A stretch of DNA of 64,000 nt from Paenibacillus macerans (GCF_900454495.1 NZ_UGSI01000002.1:868001-932000), one strand, 5' to 3'. Counted from the stretch's first letter, positions 55,701-64,000 are shown. Notes: generated by a model not told the origin, from the sequence alone. A program made the numbers and translations.

Positions 55701-55751
55701 GTTAGTGTTGTAGAGAAGAATATAATTCGTTTTACGGAGGATAATCGATGA
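52719..55751 (+). CDS. Three-module glycosyltransferase (GT2-GT2-GT4)
   Basis: 1010 residues from ATG at 52719, 8 bases after GGCGGAGG. Module 1 (about 105-300) is GT2-like: ERTLKSVQSQIYGRWELWAV and DYIIFMHMGDQL. Module 2 (about 365-590) is a second GT2: PLVSVIIATDHSAILSSLPH, NYSKKYNLGAEAAKGEYLVF, LGDDM. Module 3 (about 640-1000) is GT4-like: ILLVSHELSRTGSPQV, PATFEIRKNQMLLLEAI and PSIDDPMPVVLAEAMMMSKI. Each module could add one sugar, so one polypeptide might build a repeat unit. It overlaps the epimerase gene by 4 bases. Confidence 0.88.
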   Translation: MKLMNQFYNFIIDVFKAFFNTNRSRATFRKAYAVFKEFGWAGFVKAIKNKASKRQLLDGVVTKEEEEMEELPYVGSVFVAGDNTGRKLFRRQQEEYSEAVIGQMIEVLQKNVHFSIILLLERTEINMLERTLKSVQSQIYGRWELWAVDLGTKDRRGVNLFGREAEKDSRLHLLGSNGQKIGRAEAYNQALSKTLGDYIIFMHMGDQLTPDALYWAAKNLDERDNVDLLFSDECYVDENGNYFSFFFKPAWSPLLMIRSSYPGNFSAFRKATLQKCGEFEKAFDSCALYEMTLRLSKRGGGIRHIERILYSTYAVEKTAEARRREISSRAKALSQHMWRMNYPAFIFEQDGQNFISKWRSEIPLVSVIIATDHSAILSSLPHLLRNTAYPNFEIVIVSNSELSEEIGEAMSGLGERMILCPYDGPLNYSKKYNLGAEAAKGEYLVFLGDDMYIAQQDWLNHLLDVLDLPGIGAVSPAVIDSEGKAVYMGGRIGQHGGELYECTFLGQSFYSKDDRALTLHMSREVSVLSQYCFSVRKDVFLQVGGLNEKSTPNRYFGLDFSFRIQNKNLRCAFVSTSILLHKERIGERNTSPRDRAYLYIIKKWHTALKRDILFTDSMLQYSTDSDNLPNRLLLPENLLKGEKGDILLVSHELSRTGSPQVVFEAAKVLKDQGYFPVVASPEDGPLSKDILAEEIPVIIDQDLSKYRAYRPNETPKSISPGIDNLLKNFDLVLVASIVSHNFINCYNGSDIPFLWWIHDGGTGYNFLKNYLPRYLKSNISVYCGGRYAQEMLEKYRPKYYTEVLLYGVKDWADLKEITVRREKILFLFPATFEIRKNQMLLLEAISMLPQAIAEKAEFLLIGKVGDELYYRSVYNKAKELTNVRISEPVPYDKLMDIYRETACVVVPSIDDPMPVVLAEAMMMSKIVLCSDMTGTARYIEDGVNGFVFSSKSASELEKKLEYIIGNFDTMNDVRKSGRKTYKQYFSQEIFTKNLVSVVEKNIIRFTEDNR

Positions 55752-56692
55752 AAAAATATGTAGTCTTGGGCGGAAACGGTTTTATTGGGAGGAATTTGGT
55801 TAATAAGCTAAGTAGAGATAATCATGTGCTAGTGGCGGATAGAACTTACAGCCCGGAATTTGAGGCAATGAATAATATTTCTTATAAGAAATTCAATTTT
55901 ACAGAAGAAGAGAGCTTTGCCCCGCTTTTAGATGGGGCCGATACAATCATTCACTTAGTTAGTACACTGTTTGCTAAGGACGGTACGGAAAACCTTGCAC
56001 CCGAGGTGTCTGCCAATGTTCTCTCAACGATTCGTCTTCTGGAAGACATAGCAGGTAGGAATGTTAATCTTCTTTTCGTATCTTCGGGGGGGACGGTGTA
56101 TGGGGAGGGAGGAGAATTCCCGGCGTTGGAGGATGACTCAAAACATGCTTTTTGTGGATACGCTCTGACCAAGATGATGATCGAAAACACTTTGGAGTTA
56201 TACCAAAATCAGCATGGACTTCGCTATCAGACCGTGCGTTTGAGTAATCCTTATGGCTTTATGAGCAACAGTGGCCGTATGCAGGGACTTATTCCAATCA
56301 TAGTGAATCGGGTTTTGCATGGAGAACCGATTACTATATGGGGAGACGGAGAAAACATTCGTGATTATATCTTCATTGATGATGTTGTTGACGCAATTGC
56401 AGCAGTCCTGAATTATGAAGGGGACGAAAATATATTCAATGTCGGCACAGGGGTTGGTTATTCCATTAATGAGATTCTTAATTTGGTAATCGAAAAGCTA
56501 AGTCCGGAAAAGCCTCCGGTCATTCAATATTCTTCAAGTCGTAAGTGTGATATTAGAAAAAATGTTCTCAATATTGAAAGGATCACGAAATGTACGGGGT
56601 GGAAACCGAAAACTGGGATTGAGGAAGGGATTGAGTTGGTGATTCGAGAGTCTAGAACTAAAATACGACCCTCATTCTCAGCTATAGAATAG
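55748..56692 (+). CDS. NAD-dependent sugar epimerase (extended SDR)
   Basis: 314 residues. Rossmann start VVLGGNGFIGRNLV, catalytic SSGGTVYG with YALTK as the Tyr-Lys pair, and RLSNPYGF. It is similar to UDP-glucose 4-epimerase and related nucleotide-sugar epimerases or dehydratases. It likely supplies one activated sugar for the adjacent transferases. Translation is coupled to the upstream gene by ATGA. Confidence 0.88.
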   Translation: MKKYVVLGGNGFIGRNLVNKLSRDNHVLVADRTYSPEFEAMNNISYKKFNFTEEESFAPLLDGADTIIHLVSTLFAKDGTENLAPEVSANVLSTIRLLEDIAGRNVNLLFVSSGGTVYGEGGEFPALEDDSKHAFCGYALTKMMIENTLELYQNQHGLRYQTVRLSNPYGFMSNSGRMQGLIPIIVNRVLHGEPITIWGDGENIRDYIFIDDVVDAIAAVLNYEGDENIFNVGTGVGYSINEILNLVIEKLSPEKPPVIQYSSSRKCDIRKNVLNIERITKCTGWKPKTGIEEGIELVIRESRTKIRPSFSAIE

Positions 56693-56700
56693 GTTGTTAT

Positions 56701-58311
56701 ATGACACATAATCTACAGTTTTTGAATGAGCAAACAGCAGACCAGTACCAGGAAATGATGGAACATAACTTTTTGTGGCCAGACTGGGAGCCGACTGTTG
56801 AAATGATTGACAATGGCGTCATCGTTCCGGCGGAAGCTTTTTATGATGAGGTTGGCAACTATAGATATCGTGGAGGCGTGTTGGACGCAGAGGGGAGATT
56901 CGTGAAATCTTCCGGACTATATAAAGGTTTGGACTATGGAAAAGCACCTCTTTCGATGGCGGAGTGTCCTGATGTCAATCCGGATGATTGCACATATATT
57001 GACGAGACAGTGGTCTATTATGGTTGCTTTATTTACCATTGGGGACATTTCCTGTTTGAATCGACAAATCGGCTGTGGTATTACTTGCGGGAGAATTGTA
57101 AAGCTCAAGGGATCCGACTTGTTGGTATTTTTCTCAATAATAAGCCGGATGGTAACTTTCGGCTTTTTCATGATTTGCTTGGAATCGGACAGGATGACCT
57201 TGTTTTCCTGAATCGCCCGACTAGGTTTAGACGTGTGATCGTTCCTAGACCTTCCTGTATGTTGTCGACGGCCCGTACGGTGAATTTTTACTATTCACAA
57301 GAGTTTTTAATTCCATTTGATGCAATCCAAAATTCCGTTCCAACGAGTCCAAGCAAAAAGATCTATTTAACCCGTACTAATCTGCAGATGGGCAATACCA
57401 TCGGTGAGGAAGAGATAGAGGATAATTTCCGAAGAAACGGATTTGACATAGTATCGCCGGAAAATGAGACGCTACCGAAGCTTGTGTCGTTGTTGAAGAA
57501 CGCTGAAGTCGTTGCTGGGCTAAGCGGCTCCAATACCCATAATCTGTTGTTTGGAGGTTATGGATGTAAAGTGATTATCCTCAACCGAATGCAGAGCACA
57601 AACTATCCACAGGAATTGGTGCATCAGGCAAGAAATATTCAGGCAGTTTATATTGATGTTTATTCGACTTTTATGCCGGCTACTCATGGTAATGGCCCGT
57701 TTTTGGTAACAGTAAATGAGCATTTGTTCAACTTTCAAGTCTCTGCGGGAATGCTCCCTTACAACTTTTCGTCTTATATTCCCACAGACATTATCGTTAG
57801 ATATTTACAAAAATGGGGTGTGGTATACCGCAATAACCCATTTGCCGCAACTGCGCTGGATAAATACTATTTTAAAATGAATGACTTTATTGAACAAGTC
57901 TATTCATTTTTTATAAAAAATGAACATGGGATTCAGAAACCAATAACGAGAAAAAAACTCCGTCATTTGCTTTGGCTTCATAAGCATGGACTGAAAAGAA
58001 TATATGAAATGGTTAATACGGATAAAAGTAGACTGTCTGATTTGAATATCATCAGATATTCTTATTATTTCAATGAGCATTGGTATCGTAAGAAATATAT
58101 GACCCGTGTAAAAGGTGTCGAACCTGCTGCACACTATCTGTATGTCGGATTTAAAGAAGGCAACGACCCGTCCCCGCGGTTTTCTACAAGTGGTTATTTG
58201 AACTTGTACCCTGATATTCGCGAAGGCGGGATTAACCCTCTGTGGCATTATGAGAAGCATGGGAAGTATGAAGGTCGTCAGGTTGTCCAGAGCTCTAAAA
58301 GTATTTTATAA
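56701..58311 (+). CDS. GT61-type (DUF563) glycosyltransferase with C-terminal repeat extension
   Basis: 536 residues. The DUF563/GT61 core (about 100-370) has FIYHWGHFLFESTNRLWYYL, RTVNFYYSQEFLIPF, IYLTRTNLQMGN and GLSGSNTHNLLFGGYGCKVI. A C-terminal 95-residue extension carries the FNEHWYRKKY...YVGFKEGNDPSPRF and YLNLYPDIREGGINPLWHYE motif seen at the ends of other surface-glycan transferases. A shorter paralogue lies at 62360. Donor and acceptor unknown. Confidence 0.85.
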   Translation: MTHNLQFLNEQTADQYQEMMEHNFLWPDWEPTVEMIDNGVIVPAEAFYDEVGNYRYRGGVLDAEGRFVKSSGLYKGLDYGKAPLSMAECPDVNPDDCTYIDETVVYYGCFIYHWGHFLFESTNRLWYYLRENCKAQGIRLVGIFLNNKPDGNFRLFHDLLGIGQDDLVFLNRPTRFRRVIVPRPSCMLSTARTVNFYYSQEFLIPFDAIQNSVPTSPSKKIYLTRTNLQMGNTIGEEEIEDNFRRNGFDIVSPENETLPKLVSLLKNAEVVAGLSGSNTHNLLFGGYGCKVIILNRMQSTNYPQELVHQARNIQAVYIDVYSTFMPATHGNGPFLVTVNEHLFNFQVSAGMLPYNFSSYIPTDIIVRYLQKWGVVYRNNPFAATALDKYYFKMNDFIEQVYSFFIKNEHGIQKPITRKKLRHLLWLHKHGLKRIYEMVNTDKSRLSDLNIIRYSYYFNEHWYRKKYMTRVKGVEPAAHYLYVGFKEGNDPSPRFSTSGYLNLYPDIREGGINPLWHYEKHGKYEGRQVVQSSKSIL

Positions 58312-58325
58312 AGGAGATGGATGAA

Positions 58326-60212
58326 GTGGCAACGTTACATTTAGGTTTTTCTACTGGGATCGACCAGTATGTTGATAAGGAAGAAGATTTACTTCTAGCT
58401 CATTACCGCGGAGAAAAACTGATTGAACACCCGAGAGATAGTCTATTTTATTTAACAACAAAAGAGCGGGAAAACATTTTATCATGGTATCCATTTCAGA
58501 ACAAAGAAGTACTTGAGATTGGTTCCGGATGTGGATGTATTACAGGTATGCTATGTGATTCCAGTAAAAGAGTTGTTTCTGTTGATCAGTCACAAAAACG
58601 TGCACGAATTACGTATGAAAGACATAAGGAAAGAGATAATCTGGAAGTCTACGCTGGAAATATTGCTGATATTCCATTTGAAAAAAAATTTGATTATGTA
58701 GTTTTGATTGGCGTTCTGGAGTATGCAGGACGATTTTTTTCGGAATACCCACAGGACGTAGTTTTCTTAAAAATGATTCGGGATTTACTTAAGCCAGATG
58801 GTATTTTGCTTATAGCGATTGAGAACCGCTATGGGATAAAGTACTTTGCGGGAGCAAATGAAGATCACTTGGGGAAGCCATATCTGTCTTTGACTGGATA
58901 TTCAAAAATGGATGTTAGGACATATGGAAAGCAGGAACTGCAGGAACTGCTGGGAAGTTGCGGCTTTTCAAAGACGAAGTTTTACTATCCTTTTCCGGAC
59001 TACAAATTGCCATCTGTGATCTATTCGGACGATAAGCCGCTATCCTACGCCGATGCTGCACTATTACCTAATTATACCTATGGTAATCCAGTGAATTTTT
59101 CGATCCAGGAAGCAATGTCAGGAATTATAAAAAATGGACAGTTTGGATTCTTTTCTAACAGTTTTTTGGTTGAGGCCGGAACAAATGACAGTCATTTTGC
59201 AGATATTACATTTGTCAAATTCCAGCCGAAAAGAACTGAAGACTATCAAATCATATCGATCGAACGGGAAGGAAAACGTTTTGTTAAGCGTCCGAGAAGT
59301 TCAAATGCCAAAGCGCATCTAGAAAATTATCAAAGGATTCACGAGAAAATGTCAGGAAATGGAATTAGAATTTGCAAGGTTCAAAGATCAAACGATGAAT
59401 GGCAAGCGGAGTATATTGAAGGAAAATCCATCTCTGAATTGGTCGACCTGGCGGGGGAGAAAAACGGAAAAGACGGCATTCGTCAGGAAATTCAAAATCT
59501 TATAGATTATTTCTATAGTATTAGCGAACATGTGGTATTGGATCAGCCGGTCCTTGATGAACTAAAGGGTCTGTACACAGAACCCACATATGTTTTAAGA
59601 TATGGCCTTGTGGATCTTAATGCAAGTAACCTTCTTTATCAGAACGATGTCGGATACACGCTTATCGATCAAGAATGGGAAGAAATCAGACAAATCCCAA
59701 CAGATTATGCTATTATGAACTCTATTGGATATTTATACTCAACTTGTTCCACTGTGAAAAGCTTTTACTCGTTAACGAGTCTCTTGGAGGAATTTGGGTT
59801 GTCACAAGATAAAGTATCTGTACTTGAGAAAATCTCGGATATTTTTTTCAAAGAAAAGCATTCTGTACTGGACGAAGAAAAATCTATGATATTCGATCAG
59901 CTCAGCCAATATGAGATTACTCAACCTCCCCGAAGTGGTTGGGAGGCTGAATTAAATCATCAGAACAAGCAAGTTGGGATCTTGAGTGAGAACTACAATC
60001 GGGTTGTTACACAAGTCAAACAACTCGAATCCGAGCTTCGGGAGAAAAATGAACAGGTTGCTGATTTGAGTAAAAATTATAATATTGTCGTAGAACGTAT
60101 TAGGACACTGGAGAAACTTCTTGAGGAACGAAATCAACAAGTGGCACATTTGAGTGCAAACTACAACCGGGTTGTTAAGATGATTCAAGATTTAGGGCAG
60201 AGCAATGGTTGA
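58326..60212 (+). CDS. WbdD-like methyltransferase-kinase with C-terminal coiled coil
   Basis: 628 residues from GTG at 58326. An in-frame ATG at 58317 abuts AGGAG, whereas the GTG is 9 bases away. Domain order: SAM methyltransferase (about 50-215; VLEIGSGCGC at 62-71, IGVLEYAG), kinase-like domain (about 300-480; VDLNASNLL at 429-437 as catalytic loop, IDQEWE at 447-452 as metal loop), and a coiled coil (about 545-628) of three 28-residue repeats, e.g. NEQVADLSKNYN. This is the plan of WbdD, which caps the O9a glycan with methyl-phosphate and measures chain length. It sits directly before wzm-wzt. Function inferred from architecture. Confidence 0.8.
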   Translation: MATLHLGFSTGIDQYVDKEEDLLLAHYRGEKLIEHPRDSLFYLTTKERENILSWYPFQNKEVLEIGSGCGCITGMLCDSSKRVVSVDQSQKRARITYERHKERDNLEVYAGNIADIPFEKKFDYVVLIGVLEYAGRFFSEYPQDVVFLKMIRDLLKPDGILLIAIENRYGIKYFAGANEDHLGKPYLSLTGYSKMDVRTYGKQELQELLGSCGFSKTKFYYPFPDYKLPSVIYSDDKPLSYADAALLPNYTYGNPVNFSIQEAMSGIIKNGQFGFFSNSFLVEAGTNDSHFADITFVKFQPKRTEDYQIISIEREGKRFVKRPRSSNAKAHLENYQRIHEKMSGNGIRICKVQRSNDEWQAEYIEGKSISELVDLAGEKNGKDGIRQEIQNLIDYFYSISEHVVLDQPVLDELKGLYTEPTYVLRYGLVDLNASNLLYQNDVGYTLIDQEWEEIRQIPTDYAIMNSIGYLYSTCSTVKSFYSLTSLLEEFGLSQDKVSVLEKISDIFFKEKHSVLDEEKSMIFDQLSQYEITQPPRSGWEAELNHQNKQVGILSENYNRVVTQVKQLESELREKNEQVADLSKNYNIVVERIRTLEKLLEERNQQVAHLSANYNRVVKMIQDLGQSNG

Positions 60213-60242
60213 GGGGATTTCTTTATAATATGGAGGAATATT

Positions 60243-61022
60243 ATGTTTAATCGATTAAAGGAAATTATTCAATATAGAGGAACCATTATTGGCCTTGTCA
60301 AAAGAGATTTAAAAGGCAGGTATAAGGGGTCGGTTTTTGGATTTTTCTGGAATTTGATTTTCCCCTTATCCCAAATACTAGTATATATCCTGGTGTTCTC
60401 TCAGGTTTTTAAACATGATGTGCCAAATTATTACTTGTTCTTGGTCGTAGCGATGATGCCGTGGCTTACTTTCACAGAATGCATGCAGCAGGGAGGGGGA
60501 AGTATTGTTGGACAGTCGAGTCTTGTTAGTAAAATATATTTTCCTAATGAAATTCTCCCTATATCAACAGTAATCGCACGATTTATTAATCTATTGCTGA
60601 CTTTTGTCATTGTATTTGTGCTGATTTTTATCGGTGGACAAGGATTCAATCCGGAGGCGTTGTTGTATCTTCCTCTAGTGATTATGATCGAATTTATTAT
60701 GGCGTTGGGAATAACCATTATTTTGTCAGCAATTACAGTCTACTTTCGTGATGTACAGTATATCGTTCAGATGCTATTGATGGCGGGCGTATGGGTAACG
60801 CCGGTCTTGTTTGAGCCAGGTATGGTGAAGGGTTTTTTAGCATCTATTATGGCCGCAAATCCCCTCTCCCCGGTGATCACAGCGTTCCGGCAAATTCTCT
60901 ACTATAAGGAATCCCCAGATATGCCAAGTCTGTGGATGGCAGCTGGTTTTTCGGTAGTCCTGTTGATAATTGCTTTAGTTGTTTTCCGGAAGCTTGAGTC
61001 TGGTTTTGCGGAAGAGATATAA
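60243..61022 (+). CDS. wzm: Polysaccharide ABC exporter permease
   Basis: 259 residues with six membrane helices. ABC-2 signature features: LVKRDLKGRYKGSVFGFFWN at the N-terminus and PLSPVITAFRQILYY near the end. It forms the channel for an undecaprenyl-linked glycan or teichoic-acid-like polymer. The ATPase gene starts 16 bases after the stop. It could equally be called TagG-like; the Wzm name is preferred because Wzt has a glycan-binding domain. Confidence 0.92.
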   Translation: MFNRLKEIIQYRGTIIGLVKRDLKGRYKGSVFGFFWNLIFPLSQILVYILVFSQVFKHDVPNYYLFLVVAMMPWLTFTECMQQGGGSIVGQSSLVSKIYFPNEILPISTVIARFINLLLTFVIVFVLIFIGGQGFNPEALLYLPLVIMIEFIMALGITIILSAITVYFRDVQYIVQMLLMAGVWVTPVLFEPGMVKGFLASIMAANPLSPVITAFRQILYYKESPDMPSLWMAAGFSVVLLIIALVVFRKLESGFAEEI

Positions 61023-61038
61023 ATACAGGAGGCTAATG

Positions 61039-62346
61039 ATGTCTGGAGATGTAGTGATTGAAGTTAAAAATGTGAAAAAATCGTTCAAAATCTTTGCGGA
61101 TAAGAGTCAAACGCTGAAAGGACTCCTCTCCAATATCAAGCGGGCCAAATTTGAGCGAAGAGAGGTTATCAAAGGAATCAGCTTTCAAGTTAAAAAGGGT
61201 GAGGTTATTGGTATTATCGGAAAGAACGGTTGCGGTAAGAGTACAACATTAAAAATGCTCTCCAAGCTCTTAAAGCCTAGTGAAGGAGAAATAACGATTA
61301 AAGGAAGAGTTTCCAGCCTAATAGAATTAGGGGCGGGATTTCATCCAGATATGACTGGACGGGAGAATATTTATGTGAACGCGTCCATTTTTGGTTATAC
61401 CAAAAAGGAAATTGACGCGAAGATGGATGAAATTATAAAATTTTCCGAGTTAGAGGATTTTATTGATTCGCCAGTAAGAACGTATTCCTCAGGCATGTAT
61501 ATGCGTCTTGCTTTTTCCGTTGCTATCAGTGTTGACCCGGAGGTCCTTCTGGTAGACGAAATTTTGGGCGTGGGTGATGCTGCTTTCCAAACAAAGTGCT
61601 TTAACCGTATTAAGGCCATGAAGGACAGTGGGATGACAATCGTGATCGTGTCCCATTCAACCGGCCAAGTAGAAAAGTTGTGTAACCGGGCAATCTGGAT
61701 TGACAATGGTATTATCAAGGAAGATGGACCGCCACGAGTTGTCTGTTCTCATTATCTGGAGGCGATGGAAGAGCTGCGGATTCGACGGGCGGAAATGGAG
61801 TATCAAAGGTTAATTTCCAGTAGCGTTGATGTGGAGCATGCGAAGAAAGCGAATCGTAACCTTACTTGTCGCGATATTACTCCGCAGTACGATCCTGACT
61901 CTCGTAGAAGCGGTGACGGCGATGTGGAAATTTCGCATGTTGTAGTAGTAGATGATAAGGGAAATGCCAAGCAGGTTTTTGATAAGGGAGAGCCGTTTAC
62001 TATTAATATGGCCTATCGAAGTATTAATAGCGGCACGCCAATCAGTGTGACTGTTGGTTTAGTCAGGGATGATGGTGTACCGGTTTATGAGGTGTCTACG
62101 GAAAGTGACTCAAAAAAGAAGTTCCAAGCCTTAAAAGAGGGACACATTCAGTTTCGTTTTTTGAATAACAATTTGTTGAACGGAAAGTATTTTCTTAATG
62201 TGTATATCTATGGAAACAATGGGGAGGAGCATGACATTATCAGAAGTATTATTGCTATAACCATAAAGGGAGAAGAGATGAATGAATCGGGCGTAGTTAG
62301 CATGCGCCACGTATGGGATGTCGACGGAATAATCATTGAGAAGTAG
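61039..62346 (+). CDS. wzt: Polysaccharide ABC exporter ATPase with glycan-recognition domain
   Basis: 435 residues from ATG at 61039, 6 bases after AGGAGG. ATPase domain (about 1-250): IGKNGCGKST, YSSGMYMRLAFS, LLVDEILGVGD and switch His in VSHSTGQ. After a basic linker the C-terminal domain (about 295-435; VEISHVVVVDDKGNAKQVFD, FRFLNNNLLNGKYFLNVYIY) resembles the Wzt carbohydrate-binding domain that recognises a capped non-reducing end. This predicts export only of terminated chains. Confidence 0.92.
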   Translation: MSGDVVIEVKNVKKSFKIFADKSQTLKGLLSNIKRAKFERREVIKGISFQVKKGEVIGIIGKNGCGKSTTLKMLSKLLKPSEGEITIKGRVSSLIELGAGFHPDMTGRENIYVNASIFGYTKKEIDAKMDEIIKFSELEDFIDSPVRTYSSGMYMRLAFSVAISVDPEVLLVDEILGVGDAAFQTKCFNRIKAMKDSGMTIVIVSHSTGQVEKLCNRAIWIDNGIIKEDGPPRVVCSHYLEAMEELRIRRAEMEYQRLISSSVDVEHAKKANRNLTCRDITPQYDPDSRRSGDGDVEISHVVVVDDKGNAKQVFDKGEPFTINMAYRSINSGTPISVTVGLVRDDGVPVYEVSTESDSKKKFQALKEGHIQFRFLNNNLLNGKYFLNVYIYGNNGEEHDIIRSIIAITIKGEEMNESGVVSMRHVWDVDGIIIEK

Positions 62347-62359
62347 TGGGGAGCGGGAT

Positions 62360-63538
62360 ATGGGGAAATATGTCGATTTGTATGTTAGCAAAGAGAACAT
62401 TGAGGCGTACAGGGCAAATGAGAAACAAGACTATCTAAGGAAGGCAGCTTTGAATGTTAAAGAGGTGAAAAACGGTATTATTCTTCCGGCCAAGGGGGAT
62501 CTCTCAGTTTCTTGGGCGCTCGGAGGAGTATTAGATGAAAACGGTCAATTCGTCAAGGAATCACATACTAGGAATGAGCATGTCTTCGGCGGTTTTTACG
62601 AATATGATAAGCAATCTGTGCAACAGTGCGATGAAACGGTAGTGTTTATGGGGCCGTTTCTGTCCCATTGGGGGCACTTTATCTGTGACCAGATATCAAG
62701 GTTATGGTATATTCTCCCGGATATAAAAAAGTACCGGATTGCGTATTGTGGTTGGAATTGGGGTGGCGAGCAGACCAGTTTGTGGGGGAACTTTCTGGAA
62801 TTCATGCATTTGCTTGGCTTAAGTGATGAGCAGTTGATAGATGTCAAGAAGCCGATGCGGTTCCGTTCAGTCATCATTCCTGAGTTCTCCTATATTCAAG
62901 GGGAATACTACACCGAAGAATTCAAAAATATCTATCGTACTGTTGTATCAAATATCGAAGTGTCCGGCCTTGAACCATACTCGCATATATACTTTACACG
63001 TAGGAAATTTTCCGATGCGCTGAATAAGGAACGTGGGGAAGACGAGATAGAATCATTATTTGCGGCGAACGGATACAAGATTCTTTCCCCTGAGCAGTTG
63101 ACACTAAGTCAACAGATTTATTATATGCGAAACTGTGACTATATGGCGGCTATATCAGGCAGTATCACACATAACCTGTTGTTTGCCAAAGAGGGGCAAA
63201 AGGTGATCATTCTCAATAAAATGGACTTGATGAACGGTTACCAAATGGTGATTGACAATATAATGGATGTCAAAATCTCCTGTGTTGATGTTTACGTGAA
63301 GATATTTCCTGTTTGTTTTGGCCTCGGACCGTTCCTGATAGGCATTAATCGTAACTTAAAAAATTTCGTAAAGGACAAAGGCATGACGATTCCTCGGAAT
63401 CTGCAATTAAATATAAAAGCGACGATTAAGAAATATATGTGGTACTTCGCAAAATTTGCTCGAATTTATGCTAATGAACATAACAGAAGTGAGTTGCTTT
63501 CACAGCAAAGTGCAGTTAGAAAACAAAAAAACAAATAA
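62360..63538 (+). CDS. GT61-type (DUF563) glycosyltransferase, short form
   Basis: 392 residues from ATG at 62360 with GGGGAGCGGG upstream. Core motifs match its paralogue at 56701: FLSHWGHFICDQISRLWYIL, HIYFTRRKFSDALN and AISGSITHNLLFAKEGQKVI. It lacks the C-terminal extension. Probably a second transfer step in the same glycan. The paralogues bracket the capping and export genes. Confidence 0.85.
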   Translation: MGKYVDLYVSKENIEAYRANEKQDYLRKAALNVKEVKNGIILPAKGDLSVSWALGGVLDENGQFVKESHTRNEHVFGGFYEYDKQSVQQCDETVVFMGPFLSHWGHFICDQISRLWYILPDIKKYRIAYCGWNWGGEQTSLWGNFLEFMHLLGLSDEQLIDVKKPMRFRSVIIPEFSYIQGEYYTEEFKNIYRTVVSNIEVSGLEPYSHIYFTRRKFSDALNKERGEDEIESLFAANGYKILSPEQLTLSQQIYYMRNCDYMAAISGSITHNLLFAKEGQKVIILNKMDLMNGYQMVIDNIMDVKISCVDVYVKIFPVCFGLGPFLIGINRNLKNFVKDKGMTIPRNLQLNIKATIKKYMWYFAKFARIYANEHNRSELLSQQSAVRKQKNK

Positions 63539-63735
63539 AGAAAAGTAAAATGCCAGAGAGGTTATGTTCTATATATCACTCTAAGTACAATCTACATTGA
63601 CTTATGGTTCCAGAGGTATTGGTGTGATTAAAGGCAGCGTGGCAGTGATTATCATAAAATTTTAGTCAGTACGTCACTGGTCGAAACCACATAGGAGATT
63701 CTTTAGGGGGCAGGCACTTTAGTGTCCTCAATCTC

Positions 63736-63744
63736 TGCTATAAT
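63736..63744 (+). promoter_or_regulatory. Extended -10 promoter before rmlA
   Basis: TGCTATAAT, perfect -10 with TGn, about 160 bases before the rmlA start. The rest of 63539-63906 shows no gene. Confidence 0.55.
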
Positions 63745-63906
63745 GTAGTAGGGAGCAGAAAATGGGAATATTTAATTGAAAGGCAGGAAGCGTGATCTTG
63801 TCAAGATATTCTTATAAAAGTAATTAATGCTCTTTGTTAATAACCCGAACCTCCAGTATTATTGAATTGTAAAGAATATTCTATCCTAAAAGGGGAAATT
63901 TACAAA

Positions 63907-64000
63907 ATGAAAGGTATTATTCTAGCAGGGGGCACGGGCTCCCGCCTTTATCCGCTCACGAAAGTTACGAACAAGCACCTACTGCCGGTTGGCAAGTACC
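63907..64000 (+). CDS. rmlA: Glucose-1-phosphate thymidylyltransferase, N-terminus only
   Basis: 31 codons before the window ends: MKGIILAGGTGSRLYPLTKV then TNKHLLPVGKY, the nucleotide-binding start of RmlA. AAAGGGG lies upstream. RmlA starts dTDP-rhamnose synthesis, which suggests rhamnose in the glycan and that further rml genes follow outside the window. Confidence 0.85.
   Translation, partial: MKGIILAGGTGSRLYPLTKVTNKHLLPVGKY

Overview
This window reads as chromosomal DNA of a Firmicute, most likely a member of the Paenibacillaceae. Supporting signs are the FtsEX/CtpB/MinJ-like order seen in Bacillales, S-layer-homology (SLH) surface proteins, strong AGGAGG ribosome sites with many TTG and GTG starts, a holin-like type I toxin, and many intergenic hairpin repeats. 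No rRNA, tRNA, CRISPR array or complete insertion sequence was seen.

Layout. 1-8.3 kb is an envelope and division block: a VanW/G5-like protein (cut by the window edge), ftsE-ftsX, an EnvC-like M23 hydrolase, CtpB protease and a MinJ-like PDZ membrane protein whose GC-rich tail is tandemly duplicated. 8.4-9.3 kb holds a non-coding repeat element that has an inverted partner at 40.9-41.3 kb. 9.3-16 kb is a sulfated-sugar island: a GNAT enzyme, a Cys-type sulfatase, a PTS EIICB, a LicT/BglG-type antiterminator, a formylglycine-generating enzyme and a stand-alone PTS EIIA. Both PTS genes are preceded by a promoter, a RAT site and an overlapping terminator, so one antiterminator should switch on both. 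17-25 kb carries motA-motB, uvrB and uvrA among repeat clusters. 25-37 kb carries a siroheme reductase, a small membrane protein, an SLH protein with a 1.1-kaa secreted partner, two deoxynucleoside kinases and a U32-family protein.

37-42 kb is a patchwork: a type I toxin with antisense RNA and a decayed second copy, fucO with a Rex-like operator, a frameshifted DUF6809 gene, a ribbon-helix-helix protein with an apparent CTG start, and an ArsR/SRPBCC pair. 42-48.5 kb is a sugar operon: a ROK regulator, an ABC binding protein and two permeases (no ATPase), a SIS-domain enzyme and a PfkB kinase, with recognisable promoter, cre and operator sites.

48.7-64 kb is a surface-glycan locus: galU, an O-antigen-ligase-type protein with TPR-like tail, a three-module glycosyltransferase, a sugar epimerase, two GT61-type proteins, a methyltransferase-kinase-coiled-coil protein with WbdD architecture, Wzm and Wzt (with a C-terminal glycan-binding domain), and the start of rmlA. 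The part from 52.7 kb on is visibly AT-richer, suggesting horizontal acquisition. The genes fit a model in which a glycan is built in the cytoplasm, capped and length-measured by the WbdD-like protein, recognised by Wzt, exported by Wzm, and possibly attached to S-layer protein by the ligase.
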